Origin: Halisarca cf. caerulea | Taxonomy: Eukaryota; Porifera; Demospongiae; Chondrillida; Halisarcidae | NCBI GenBank assembly: GCA_963170055.1 | Contig: CAUJGJ010000003.1 | Coordinates: 1,263,044 to 1,327,043, forward strand | DNA length: 64,000 bases | Direction: 5' to 3' | Shown: positions 1 through 13,300 of the stretch, piece after piece | Position numbering within the stretch: the first letter of the stretch is position 1 | Layout: every line of letters begins with the position of its first letter | The notes under the pieces: model-generated | Database searches by the model: none | Told to the model about the DNA's origin: nothing | What the model saw: the letters and a program-made list of their open reading frames with translations, nothing else | Program-made: the position numbers and the translations under genes

Positions 1-23
1 CACACACACTCATACACACACAT

Positions 24-68
<45 letters not shown>
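1..68. repeat. (CA)n microsatellite
   Basis: Nearly pure CA dinucleotide run starting at the window edge, so its true length is unknown. Confidence 0.95.
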
Positions 69-72
<4 letters not shown>

Positions 73-2949
73 AGATGTTGCCTGTCCACGGAGGATTCTT
101 GCACCGCAGTGTCATTGAAAAGTTCTCACTTCGTAATCGTGATACCAATATATTACGATATGTTTACAACTACGATATGATGAAGTTACTATGAATCATG
201 ATACGAAGAGATAACGATTATTCTGTGTTTGGAATCAACCAAAATTACAATATCCTTAATAATAAGAATAAAGTGTTAGTATGTGACGTATGCACGAGGA
301 GTTCTGCAATTTCTGCTTGAGATTGTGCGAGAGCCATTTAGGGCAGGGTTTGTAGCAAGCATATAGTTTTGCATTTGCAGTGAAAGATGCACAGCAGACT
401 CATCCATGGGAACTCCCCCTAGCAGTTACTGTCAGCAATGAAGTATAGAAAGTTAATAATTAATTTACAAGTAATTCTTGTAACTCGGTGAATGCAGTTT
501 CATCATCTACTCATGTCTGAGCTGCATATTTAACTTCGTCATTAACTTTCGACCGGTGTACCAATCTTTTCTTCCTCTGATTGGAGTCTGTTCTTTTGCA
601 CTTCTTAGCAAAATATGCCGTTCCCACTCCTCGTGGTGCTCAGCCCTTTGAACTGAAGTTTCGTACAAATAAAGGGTGCGTCTAGACCATTCTTAATTGT
701 GTCATTGTCCACTTTGCTTAGTCAGAGTACATTTCTTCTTTATGCGAACGTTAAATATTACTCAGGAAACCTCATGCAGCAGGTGAGAATATAGAGATAT
801 GCATATTTTCACAAATGACAATACAATACGATTTCGTCTCAATCATCATCTGGTCAATATTCAATTATAAGTTTACCTCACAATTTTGCTATTGTAATGC
901 AATGAATGGTGATAGCAATCGGGATATGATATGGGAGCTATTTCATGACAAGTATACATTGTATAGAACTTGCTATTCAGCAGATGTAACAGTTGTAGGT
1001 CAGTTGCTGTTGTTTTGCTGTCAGACTCCACTGGTTATTGATTGTTGTCTTCACATCATCATACAGTGGGGACGCTACCAGATCCTGGACTTTAGTGAGG
1101 ATTTCCATCTATTGGTAGTTTTTAGATGTTAACATCCTCAACTTTAATACATTATGATCTACTAACGATAACTAGCAAACCACGTTAGAATATCTTGTCC
1201 CAAACAATGGTAGTAATTTAAAGGACTCATGCTTCATGTGGACCAAAAGAATAACACTGGATTCATAAACTGGAGAGGAACAAAAACTTTAAATCTCAAT
1301 CTACACCAGACCTAGCTCAGTAATGTGAATTCTGGCTGTGACACAGTCCATTACTTTGTCCCACACATTAAAGGTGCAAATTGAACTGAATCCTCAGACC
1401 TGTCCACACCAGGTTGTCTTGATAAAATCTGGCTGCATATGGTACAAAACGGTCGTTAGGAACCTGACAGGGAGAACATTCAGTGTTTTAATGATTTATA
1501 CCATACTTCATCTGCTTTGCATGCACTTTAGTTTGGGGGAAGTCCCTTTGGATGTAGAAAGCTAAATAGTAACTGGCTTACATGCTCAGTTAGTTGCTGT
1601 ATGTTAAATCATGTACAAAATGAACAGATTTCCACTAACCACATACAAAGCTGGTGCATTGCTTGAATGCAGGTGATGATCTGATGTGGCATGTGTTGTA
1701 GATGTGGTGTTTGCTAACAGTTATCATGGCTGTAGGAGCACCATTTTGATTGGTCCAGTCAGTTTGAGCCAACCAGGTACTACATACTGCACTGGATCAG
1801 TCATGTTTCAGTATATATGCAAGTGCATAGTAACACTATTAAACTCACATTGAAACCAAAAAACTAAAGCATTATATTCTTTCCAACAAAACAGCTCAAA
1901 TGTGTGTATGCTGTAGAAACTTCCACTTCTAAACTAATTTGGTAAAAAAAGGGCTTCTCCACTGGCTTAGTCTACCCAAAAGTCCTCTTTGGGAATGGAA
2001 ATTTATCTGGTTGATGTGGAGAGGAAAGTAACGGGTTATCCAACGATTCAGCAATGATTTTCCAACACCGTATCTATGCATGAACGAATAGCATTCCGCG
2101 GCCACGCAAACGAAGTACTGACGCACGTGACTACATGTAAAAATGGCGTCGAAGCGAACACATTTCTCGCGCAATCGGCGGAATCATCGAATAGATGGTC
2201 GTGGATTAGCAGACTGATTATAAATCTCCTAATTCTGATGTAGAAAGGTAAACTAAGCTGTAAGAAAATATCATTATAGCTGCTTGGGTTATGTGTATTT
2301 CTGAGTCTGGTAAAAAGCTTCTGTTGCTTAAAAATATAATACTGAGTTTGGCTGAAATATTGGTCCGGTGAGAACCGGACCAACCGGACCTACTCCTACG
2401 GCCATGGTTATGAAGTTGTGTGATTTGGACAGCAAAAAGTGGGTCTTGTAGGACTGACCAACACTCCAGTATGTATCTCATGTAGTATATAGTCACTGTG
2501 GTCTATTTCTGCTACCTGTAATGAAAGGTTGTGAGCATGTTTTAGTGTTTGCACTACACTGTTCAGTAGGTGTGTATTGAGTGGGAAAGTAGAATTATTA
2601 ATTGACTTAACATGTAAGTATATCTGGTATATGGTACTTGGTTACAATCACCTGACTGACCATTGATTGAGGGTGAATTATCACCTACGTATGTCACAAC
2701 CGCATGGTATAGGATGATTGCCAAGTACATGAGTGAAGTTCTAGCTCAGTTGAAGCTTTTAGGCCTCTTACTTTCTGATACGCTGAATGCAAATACAGTT
2801 ATTTCTCTTCGGTGGAGGAAGATGAGACATTCTTATCAGGGGAGGACCTAGAGTACTTCTCAAGTAGGGGTCCTGGTGGCATGTACATATGTGTGATGTA
2901 CTATAGGTGTAAATGTATCTTTGTCATCTAGTAATGTTAGTGTGAGGGG

Positions 2950-2954
<5 letters not shown>
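69..2954. other. No confident gene; possible upstream region of the large plus-strand gene
   Basis: Open frames here are short and most lack codon-like composition. The one notable segment is about 2085-2200, which is rich in CpG compared with its surroundings and has an ATG at 2143 opening a short frame (MASKRTHFSR...). CpG-dense, ATG-containing segments are typical of first exons, and a weak donor (GATG/gtcgtg) would leave the phase needed by the exon at 7330. I cannot confirm it; a transcript would decide. No repeat structure was recognised in the rest. Confidence 0.3.
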
Positions 2955-3014
<60 letters not shown>

Positions 3015-3030
3015 AGTGCTTATGTTAAAC

Positions 3031-3092
<62 letters not shown>

Positions 3093-3136
3093 TATGTGTG
3101 TGTGTGTGAGTGTGTACATGCATGTGTGTGTGTGTT
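2955..3136. repeat. (GT)n microsatellite, two blocks
   Basis: Two long GT runs separated by about 20 bp of unique sequence near 3012-3033. Reading frames across it are repeat artefacts. Confidence 0.95.
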
Positions 3137-4261
3137 AAACCTTTTAACGACGGTTAGCCACTGTAGTGGCTATAACAACAAGTATACTTAACGACCGCGG
3201 GCTGGGAAAGTTGTGCAATCGCCACAAAAGTTAATGTGCTGGAAAGGGCATTGCCTATTATGATGGAGTAGGATTGACACCGAAAAAACATGGCCGCCAT
3301 ACATTAGGCTAAAGCGCATTTTCGCCGGAAACGAACGTTTTGCGGAACGAAAAGCTTCAAGCGATCTATGAAACGTCCTTTTGTAGGCTTTCGATGTTTT
3401 ACGATGGTTAATGCACACCTTACCCGAATGGAAAAAGTACAATTCGTTTCTTCTCGAAGAGGCATCAGCCGAGATATGGGCAACTTTTCGTCATATTATT
3501 ATTATTATTATTATTCTCGCTTTTAAACTAAACGGGCTAGCGATCGCTAGGAAGGTTCTGTAACCTTCAAACTTCATATTTCAACTCAAAATGATAGCGC
3601 GGGGTGCCTTTTAGGGGTCTTGAAGCAGCTAGTGTAGTACAAAGTGAGAACTATTTGGATAGGAAAATCCCATACTTAAGAAGAGCCCGCCATAATGAAT
3701 CAGACTAACATAGACTAGGTTTGCGGTCGGCATCCGCCCACCTATAATAAGATTCATTGCTAGCCTCCCACCTAAAACTAGATTCATTGCTTGGTAATTG
3801 CATTCATTGCATGTAACTTGAGCTCGATGAAGAAAAACATGTCCGCGAAAGGTGAATTGATTCGCCTATTTTGATGGAAGCAAGTTACAACCGAAAGGTG
3901 GATCGACTCGCCGATTTTGGTCGAAACAAACTTGCAACTGCTATTCTGAAGTAATGATACAGTATAGTTAGAAGCATTTTGAAGTGATATTGATGCATTT
4001 TGAGACACTAGCTACAAATAATAGTGACGGCTATGTATGGCTACGCAACACCAGTACCATTTTGAGATTGTTCAGTTCTTCTTTCTAGCCTTCGTTTCTA
4101 GGTGGGTACATTGATTTTAGTCCGGAAGCTGCATAGTTTTAGTTTTTATCTTACAGATTGGCATGATTGTGTTCCTTCTCAACAGCAGTGGAAACTTTCT
4201 TCAATAGGCTCTATTCGAGCAACCATTATAATTTCACTTTAAAGGAAAAAATTGCACAAAC
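3137..4261. other. No gene; unclassified repeat-like sequence with an (ATT)n tract
   Basis: No credible coding segment. A short ATT trinucleotide run lies near 3490-3515. Short near-duplicates such as gattcattgct (near 3750 and 3782) suggest degraded repeat DNA, but no element boundaries were found. Confidence 0.4.
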
Positions 4262-4663
4262 AAGGGTGTATAAAAACCATTTAAAAATGGTAAAAGGATG
4301 TAGGATTGACGTAGGACTGTGCAAAAAGGATCCTCCAAAAACCCATGGAACAAGAGTAATCTGCGAAACCGGTGCAGGGCTTGGTGGGCAAAGGGCAAGA
4401 CGGGCATAGGGCTAGACGAGCACAGTGCAAATTCCTACATCCCGCAGCACATATATACCATAAAACAATGTGCTGAACATGCGGGATGTAGGAATTTGCA
4501 CAGTGCTTGTCTAGCCCTATGCCCGTCTTGCCCTTTGCCCACCAAGCCCTGCACCGGTTTCGCAGATTACTCTTGTTCCATGGGTTTTTGGAGGATCCTT
4601 TTTGCACAGTCCTACGTCAATCCTACATCTTTTACCATTTTTAAATGGTTTTTATACACCCTT
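4262..4663. mobile_element. Foldback (hairpin) MITE, about 402 bp
   Basis: The left arm from 4262 (AAGGGTGTATAAAAACC...) is repeated as its near-perfect reverse complement ending at 4663. Arms are roughly 180-190 bp and the loop is about 30-40 bp around 4445-4475. The inner stem continues through agcacat/atgtgct. Because the arms mirror each other, both strands encode the same spurious peptide frames. No convincing target duplication is visible at the ends, so the superfamily is unassigned. Confidence 0.85.
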
Positions 4664-5139
4664 ATATGTAGTTCCCAGGCCAAATTTTATAGTCATACAT
4701 AGTTGTACGACTGTATATAAAGTGAAAGAAATTTTATGAGAAACACACTCGTACACACTAAAATGCAGTTATACATACAGTTTACTAAGTTATACAAGCA
4801 AACATGGCTTCCGCCGATAATTGCTCGCTGAAACAATGCATTATTTCTTTGATATAATATCATATTTTGCCTTTGTTTGATCAGCACTGAAGCAAAGTGC
4901 AGCGAAGAATGGAACGAAACTCTCGTAACTTTTCTTGCAGGAATATGTCGTTCTTCTTGGTTTCCATCACACGCAGAACTAAAAATTCTTCTCGTTCAAT
5001 TGACAGAAGTGTCTCCCTTGAAGACAGGTACATACTTCAAATCTTAAAAGTCAACCTAAGCTTCGTATCGTACAATCACCGCTCGAAATGTCCCAAGCGA
5101 CCAGGACTTGACAACTCGAAAATAACGCACATGCATACA

Positions 5140-5987
5140 GTACTGATTAAAATTACTTTACCCTGGTAAGCGCGGTCAGCTCCCGTGTACCAGCGAGTAC
5201 AAGCTAGTGCTCTCGAGTACCAGCATCGATTTACACCAATTTACACGCCCGTTTTTGTAAAATGGCGGCCTTGATGTTCTCACGGTATAGTGTAAAAAAA
5301 AACATTTTTTTGTGAACGTAAGTTAGTATAGTGTTAACAGCGATATGGCAGGTCAGCTTTCTAGTTAGAAGGAATATATATGAGGGAACGAATAGCTCGT
5401 TTGAGCGAGTAAAGGAAAAGTGTTGTGGAAATCGGATATTGGAGACAGAAGGAAGAAAGGTTTCGCACGCAAAAGATTTAGCAGGTGACCCAGAGCCTAA
5501 CCACAGTGGCTTGCTCACTGCTATGTTCCTCTTCGCTGTTTTCTTAGCCTTTGCGCTGCTTCCCGTTTTTCCCGTACCGTGAGCTTTTTTTGTTCTGCTG
5601 CCAGTCCAGTAAATCTACCACTTTAGCCAAGTATTGTCGAAAATTCGATTTTACGACGACTTCTGCTCCTTCCGAAGTGTTCCCGAGATCTCCCATCACT
5701 TGCTTCACATTTACCCGATTGACGATTCCCTTGTCCTTAGACTCCAAGCACTCCACGGCAATTTATTGCGTTTGCGCACCATTCCTCGTCGAGATTAAAA
5801 CAACTAGCACCAAAAGATCCTTCGCAACGTCAAGAAATGACACTATAGATTGAAAATTCGCTACTGCGCACACGCTGATCGATGGTGGCATATTTTTCGA
5901 GGTGCTAATTACCGCGAGTACTCGCGTGCATGCGCAGCCCCCCTTGTGTAGTGCGCGTTTCTAGGGTAAGGTAATTTTAATCAGTAC
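5140..5987. mobile_element. TIR element of about 848 bp (MITE-like)
   Basis: A 25-bp terminal inverted repeat with one mismatch bounds the segment: 5140-5164 begins GTACTGATTAAAATTAC and 5963-5987 is its reverse complement. The interior is CpG-richer than its flanks and has short open frames on both strands (for example 5544-5756 minus), but none starts with a clear ATG or shows a known domain. Target duplication is ambiguous because the flanks repeat the TACAGTAC motif. Confidence 0.7.
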
Positions 5988-6124
5988 AGTACATACCAGC
6001 TCATTTTCGGACAAAGCGCCAGCACATCCGTACCTTGTCGGAAACCTGACTAGACTATTGAGTTGCTGATCGTGAGGTTCACTTTCCTGGTTACTGCTTA
6101 ATTGATTCATTCTTATAGAAATCG

Positions 6125-6850
6125 GTGTGGTGGTGTTGCTATTATTGTGCTGAAAATTTGCCCTGTTACCTCTTGTGTGGTGGTACCCCATTAAATACTG
6201 TTGAATTCTTGTGGATTTCCGTGAAGTCTAGTTGTTTGAATCCCCTTGCTTTTGGTTGTTTCTATCGCCCTCCTGCTGTGGCATCCCATTCCATTGTTGA
6301 AGTGTGTGACAGTATTGAGAATATGTTGTCTCACAAGTACGTGGTGGTGTGTGGCCACTTCAACATAGACATGCTAGTCCTGAGCAAATGTCACTCCAAA
6401 ACCCTGTAGAATTTCAGGACGTCCCACTCTCTTATCCAGCCCATCTCTTCCTCAACTCATTACTCCTGTTCTTCAGCTTCAAAATCTATTCTCGATCTCC
6501 TCGTTGCTCCTCCTGATGTTCCCATTGCTAACTCTTCTCTACTTGACACTGCATTCTCTGACCATCTCCCCATCATCCTACACATCAACTCATCCTCCCC
6601 CGTCCCCAACCACCCCTCATCACTCGTCAATCATTCAAACAAATCAAAAAAATAGAATTATGAAAAAGCCTTCACTGTTGATCAACAAGACACTAAGAAA
6701 AGAGATGGATTGTAGAGACAGGCTGTTCAGATTCTACTGTCGGAATCCCTCACCTGCATAGTTATCCTTCCGCTGTGGAAGGCCCTATTGCCTTCTAACG
6801 TGCATCAAACATAGCCTGGACGGCACTTTACTGAATTGTATGTGACATTT
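6125..6850 (+). pseudogene. Non-LTR retrotransposon relic (endonuclease fragment)
   Basis: A frame from 6125 carries endonuclease/exonuclease/phosphatase-fold motifs of non-LTR retrotransposon ORFs: GCFYRPP, then VVVCGHFNIDM, which corresponds to the GDFN-x-D metal-binding motif with D replaced by H. After a frame change, bases 6481-6600 encode DLLVAPPDVP...AFSDHLPIILHI, which contains the family's SDH-x-PI catalytic motif. The reverse transcriptase domain is absent. Near 6765 an LPLWKALLPSNV-like string vaguely resembles the C-terminal tail of such ORFs, which would imply an internal deletion. It is a dead copy with frameshifts and stops. Confidence 0.7.
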
Positions 6851-7329
6851 ACACAAAAGACGAGAATAGACTAAAAACTAATAAAGAATCTTCGAAGCAA
6901 TTTGGTCCTCGCGCTAATTGTTTTTGTAGATTCAGCTTTTGAGTTATATACCACTGCTTTGTTGTGTGTGCCTCTGCTTTGCTGGAGAGGACACTATCAT
7001 TGTTTATTTCAAGCTTTCTTCCGTTATTCTTGCTTTCTTTTACACTTTCTTGCTTCCTTCACACGTGGGGAAGCTTTTTGCGCCTGTTGAGTCAATATTA
7101 ATTCGGCCATGAGGTGTGTTTGCGTGACACTCCTTTTTGTTTCTCTTTTGTTTACTGGGTGTCTGTTGGAATAGCCAGCGGCTAAAGGTTCCCCAGTCAA
7201 AATAAGATACCCTGATACCCTGACACCCTGATACCCTGAAGGTTCAGAGGATTATGTATACAGCATTGGTTCCATGTAGTATATGTATGCACACATCAGA
7301 TGTCAGTGGAGTCTTTCCTTTTCTAATAG
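6851..7329. other. No exon confirmed upstream of the first traced exon
   Basis: At 7109 an ATG opens a 21-codon hydrophobic frame (MRCVCVTLLFVSLLF...) that looks like a signal peptide but ends at a TAG, with no donor of the right phase. A short run of ataccctg repeats lies near 7208-7240. This could hold the true 5' exon, but I cannot show it. Confidence 0.25.
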
Positions 7330-7395
7330 TAAGCTTAGAGGCTTACCAGCCAGTCAGGAGATCAGAGCATTGGAAAGAGGATAGACGGATGAGGA
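7330..7395 (+). CDS. N-terminal exon (first traced) of the Roc-COR gene
   Basis: Acceptor ttccttttctaatag with a strong pyrimidine tract, donor AGGA/gtgagt. The open frame reads SLEAYQPVRRSEHW.... It starts and ends in phase 1, so one or more exons must lie upstream. No domain recognised. Confidence 0.55.
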
Positions 7396-10300
7396 GTGAG
7401 TTCTAGGTAGTCAACAGTTGATATGTCTCCCAATGACCACATTGTGTTTACAATGATCCACAGCTGTTCTTGCTCTGTATTGGGCACTGCTGTACAGTGA
7501 GGATGACCGGGTTAGGGAGCTGGAGGGAAGTGAGAGAATGACCCATGACACTCTAGTGAACAAGCTCCAAGGTAATGAGTCTGTGATGGTTTCTTAAGAT
7601 GTACATGTCTTGTCACTGACCTGCACTTTATGTACATGTTTTCTTACATGTGTACAGTTGTGGGGAGTCTGGTTATGAGGATGCTAGAGGACCCTCTGTA
7701 CCAGAACATTGAACCTGACCTCTCCGTACTCAAGGGCAGACTAGGGTTTGGCTGGTACTTCAGCCTGAATGACATCATTGCAGGTCTACTGGAGCCATAC
7801 AATGCTGGAGGTCCTGGAGTAGTAGACAAATTGAGAGGTTTGTACTATGTCCACTACAACATTACATCATTGTATTGGAGCTAGGTCATGTGTTATCATG
7901 CTCATCAATAACACTGCTAGTGAGGGCAGGTTAACATGGAGGATGTAGGGAGACCCATTCAGAGTTGTCAAAATATTTAGTTTCTAGATGCGGACTAAAA
8001 GCTTCCAGATTCTTGTCCATAGTAAATTTTGAACAAGCGTCATGACCAAACTGACAAATTTATTGTTTGTGAATGAGTTCATGTGTGCATGTGTGTATGT
8101 GTGTACTATGTGTGTGTGTGTACGTGTGTGTACGTGTGTGTGTGTACGTGTGTGTGTGTGGGGGGGGGTGTCGGTGTGATTTACACTGAGACCTCACTTT
8201 TCCACACCTCTGTTATCAAATTCCCTCGCCTTCCACCGTAGTTTTATTGGAAGAATTTTGCAGTAATCCTACTGTACACTATACTACTGCTCCCTCTCTA
8301 TACTGTACACTCTACTACTGCTCCCTCTCTATACTGTACACTTATACTACTGCTCCCTCTCTATACTGTACACTATACTACTGCTCCCTCTCTATGCTGT
8401 ACACTATACTACTGCTCCCTCTCTATACTGTACACTACACTACTGCTCCCTCTCTATAGACCTTTTCAATAATTACGTCATTTGACGTCAACGAATCTCG
8501 CCGTTGCGCAACTGTTGGCAAAAAACGTTGGCATACGAGTGGTAACATGTCGTTGGAGGCACACGTTCCGTCCGTTTTGAAGCTGCAAACGTCTTCAGCT
8601 GTCTCTGATTTGGAGGATGCGATGAAAGGTTTATCAGTTCGTCAACTAAAAGCTATATGTACGGAGATGGGCTTGAAAAAATCGGGTAATAAAGCAGAAT
8701 TAATCGGCCGGCTTCTAACCACGTGGCAGCAGGATTGTGGCAATCAGTTGTGCGATGAATCGGGGACTAGCGGTAAAGAAGGGGTGGCAGAAGCTGTACA
8801 GCAGTTGAAGAATATTGAACGCGTGGTGCAAGAGGACTGGAAACCAGATTTTAGCTGTATTAATAGTTTTACATTTTCCAACCTATACAACTATTTAGTG
8901 AATTCGCGCGACAAGTCTTTCGACAAGGATTCGATGAAGGCCTACAAGTCTCTTAAGGCTTACAAGTACTTTGATGATAATCTTGTTCAGAAGGTTCTGG
9001 CTTACAATTCGACTTGTGAACAGATGGTTATTGTCAAGTGCCACTGCTTCTCATCGTTGAAGGCCAAGAAGGTGTATGAAACGTATGTTGTCCTGAGATA
9101 CAGTGGTGAAGTGCTCACTGCCAAGTGTGCGTGTGTTGCAGGAAAAGGCCAGGCATGTAGTCATGTAGGTGCTTTGCTATTCTATATTGAGGATTGTAAA
9201 AGCAGAGGCTTGAATTATCCCTCTCTTCAGAGTACATGTACAGATAGTCTACAACAGTGGCATGTACCTTCAAAGAGGAGTGTGGCTGTCACACCTCTTG
9301 ATGATGTATTATTCAGGAAGACAGTGCATGGTAAGAATCGGGCAACAATTCCTACATCAGGACCCAGCTCACACACAACCACACCAACAGGACCAAAATC
9401 GCACACATCAACCACACCAACAGGACCGAGCTCACACACAACCACACCAACAGGACCAAGCTTACACACAACCACACCAACAGGACCAAGCTTACACACA
9501 ACCACACCAACAGGACCAAAATCGCACACTCAACCACACCAACAGGACCGAGCTCACACACAACCACACCAACAGGACCAAAATCGCACACATCAACCAC
9601 ACCAACAGGACCGAGCTCACACACAACCACACCAACAGGACCGAGCTTACACACAACCACACCAACAGAACCAAGCTTACACACAACCACACCAACAGGA
9701 CCAAAATCGCACACATCAACCACACCAACAGGACCGAGCTCACACACAACCACACCAACAGGACTGAGCTCACACACAACCACACCAACAGGACCGAGCT
9801 CACACACAACCACACCAACAGGACCGAGCTCACACACAACCACACCAACAGGACCAAGCTTACACACAACCACACCAACAGGACCAAAATTGCACACTTT
9901 AACCACACCAACAGGACCAAGATTGCACATATTAACCACACCAACAGGACCAAGATTGCACATATTAACCACACCAACAGGACCAAGATTGCACATGTCA
10001 ACCACACCAACATGATTGAGTATACACACATCAACCACACCAACAGGACACAACACGTATATAGCTACCACACCAACAGGACCCAACACGTACACAACAT
10101 CTTCGACATCACAGCACACACCCCCAATGACAACCCCATTGTCAGATCCCACTGCCTTAAAAGAGTTGCTTCAAACAACATTGTGCTCACTACCCAACTC
10201 AGGTTTGAGGCAGTTTTGGTTGGATAAAGAGCCAACACCAGACCCACAAACTAGTGATACAAACACAGAGCAGGATTTTTTGACCTCACAAGTTAGCAGG

Positions 10301-13300
10301 CTGATCTTCTACTCTTCTGACAACCCTGTATCTTTGCCTTTGTCGGCTTGTGAACTGAGTGAAATTGATCATTCTGAGATGTATTTGGAGGAGCTATGCC
10401 ATGCATTTGGTGATGAACAAATCATCACATCAAGTTTATCCCAGTACATCCACCACGCCACACTTGAGCAGGGTGACAGTTCTCTATGGAAGGATCTCAG
10501 AAACGGTCGTATCACTAGCTCGATATTTGCATCTGTCACTAATCGTAGAGATGGTACTGATCCTACTTCTCTAATCACCCAGATCATGGGATACAAGCCT
10601 TTGGTTCATGTCCCGAAACAGATTCAATGGGGAAGAGATCATGAGTCCATTGCAAGGACAGCATACATTGAGGTCATGCAGAGAAATAAGGCAGCTGAGG
10701 TCCAAATGAAGCCCTCAGGATTAACATTGTTACCAGCGCATTCTTTTCTTGGTGCTAGTGGGGATGGCTGGATTTTTATAGAGGAGCGATCGCCAGGTGT
10801 CCTGGAAATTAAATGTCCATACTCTGTTGATGGTAATATCATCACTGATAGATCCCCTGAAGACATTGCCGAAGCATATAGCTCATTTTTTTTAGAGAAG
10901 ACAGATCATGGTCATTTGAAGCTAAAGAGAGGTTCACGATATTACTCACAGGTTCAAGGTGAAATGGCAGTGATGGGTTGTTCCTGGTGTCACTTTGTGG
11001 TTTGGACAAAGGCAGGCATTTCAATTGAAGAAATTGCATTTGATCCCATACTATGGGAGGAGCATATGCTGCCTAAACTACTCAATTTCTACAAACGACA
11101 TGTTGTGCCAGAAATCCTTACTCGACGTATTCAAAAGTCATTACTTGGGTAATATATATGTCATGCACTTTACGAATAATGATAATGAGACAAGTACATA
11201 TTTCACTCCGGTCCATTAATTGTTTACTGTTTTACTGTATAAATTGATTCATGCAAATTGTTGTAAAATTGAGTCATTGCTTGTCTGTTTCGTTAATAAT
11301 TGGTGGGAGGAAGTTCGTTAAATAACAACATACAGTAAAAATGTTAGACAAATGTTTGGCTAAGGTAATGGGTACAACCCCATTCAAAATGCGAAATTGC
11401 TTAACTCGACCAATTGCACGTTCAACATGTATCCGCAACTCAGCTATACGCCTTGTCTCCTCCACTTCTTGACTTGTTAGCTGCTGCCTCTGCCCTAAAA
11501 ATGGTGGTATGTTTAAAGTTGCTTTGCGCGCTTCCAGCAGTTCTCTTAAATCAAATCCTCTGTCAGCCATTACATTGTCTCCTTCTTCAATGAGATCAAT
11601 AAGACCACTTCGTTTGGTCAATTCTATGTCAGAGATGCGACCTCCCCACAACTTGGATACAAACGTAATTACATCACCAGGTGATATTCCTATTAATGCT
11701 TTTGCAGTGTTATGATGTTTGTAGTTGGAAAATGTTACTGCTTGATTGGTAAGTGAAGATGGTCATTGTATATACACTTCTGTGCAGTCGATTATAATGC
11801 GGGTATTTTGATACTTTTGGAATTGTGGAGGAGTGTGATTACGAACAAGTTCTCTCGTTGGCCAAGGAAAAACACACAGGGCATTTATTTCAGCCCACAG
11901 CTGCTTGGGATTTGGGGCGTGCACGTACCAAATTTATAAACAACGTCACCCCTAACAGTAAACAACGTCACCACAAATTGTAAACTACGTCATACAAATG
12001 AGAACGTCACTGAAAGTGCCCCATTATAAGTAGATATCAATGTTAGTGATGTCACAGCCCCGCATCACGATACGTCATCAAAATGGCCGTTTTTTAATAG
12101 GCAAAGAGAAATCAGCTTTTCCGGAGGAGAAAATGCCCTACAACTTTCCTGTTTGTCTAACTTTTCCATTTAATGTAGTCTTGGCTATAGGATTCTGCTT
12201 GTAGAATAATGCTATAATAAGGTAAGCGAAAGTAATTACCTTATTTGTTTCCATTTTTGCCGATTTCGGGGCACCAAAAAGTGCTTTTTTCCAAATAAAA
12301 GGTTTTAACAAGGCTATAATAGTAAACATCAAGCAAATTCATATAGTTCAGATATTTTGCCAGCGACTGAAGTAAATTTCGTGAAGCTACAGGGTCATCT
12401 TCTCCTCCGGAAATGGCAATTTCTGTCTTTTACCGAAAGTTTATGGCTCCTTTGTTGTTGCCTCAAACTTCTCTGTTTCGTACTTTTTCTTCTTCGGGTG
12501 TTCCTACAAATAACATTTGTTTAATTTTATAAAGTGCAATGTATAAGTTTATCCGTATTGGAAGCATAATATGCTAAGAAAATTGGTCAAGTTTCGCGAC
12601 GGCCATTTTACCGTTATATCCAAGGGCTGAAATAAATACCCTGTGCATGCTGGAGCTGACAAGCCATCACTTCAATCCAGGTAGAAAATATAGAAGAAGC
12701 AGTTCCAATGGAGATGGAAAAGCGATCCGCCACATCTTCAAGGAGTAGTCCTAATCGCAAGCGTAACAGGACATTGAAAAACTCTTCTTCTAGGGTTAGT
12801 TTAAAAGGTCTTCCACTTCGATTGGGCCCAGTACCATCAGTTCCTTTTCCCCTAACCTTGGATACTGCTGGTTTTAGGAATTCCAGCAGACCAGTAAAAA
12901 TAGTAAATGTAGGAAGACCTGTATAAAACTTTGTTTTGTCATCTCTTCCACGAATCAGAGACAACTGATCAACACAATTGATTGGTACTTCATGTCCAAG
13001 GACGTTAGAACTGGTAGTACTCTGTTCCTTCTCTGTTTCCTTAAATAACATGGCCAAATCTGTTTGAGTATCAACATCACGGGAAGAAGCAATGCACGGT
13101 GCATTATCGGCGATAGATAAAAGGACCTTAGCCGCATCCTGCACATGGTCGTGTTCTTCTTTGCATTGTAATCGCTTCACCGCTCTTTCATCCCTCAAAG
13201 TATCTACGGTAGGTACTGAGCGTTTCCTGCTATCGAAGCTTTGGATCATGAGAAGGCTTTCCTGATACAAAGTGAGCTCCGCAAAGTCGATCGCGATCCT

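Noticed and set aside
4281..4702. Matching peptide frames on both strands (MQKGSSKNPWNKSN...)
   Set aside because: Produced by the mirror arms of the foldback element; no domain.
5331..5853. Overlapping frames on both strands inside the 848-bp TIR element
   Set aside because: No in-frame ATG that fits, no domain and no splice partner of the needed phase; treated as element interior.
9352..10152. Minus-strand frames of 183-266 codons rich in GPVGVV/LVLLVW
   Set aside because: Antisense shadow of the coding minisatellite in the YqaJ gene.
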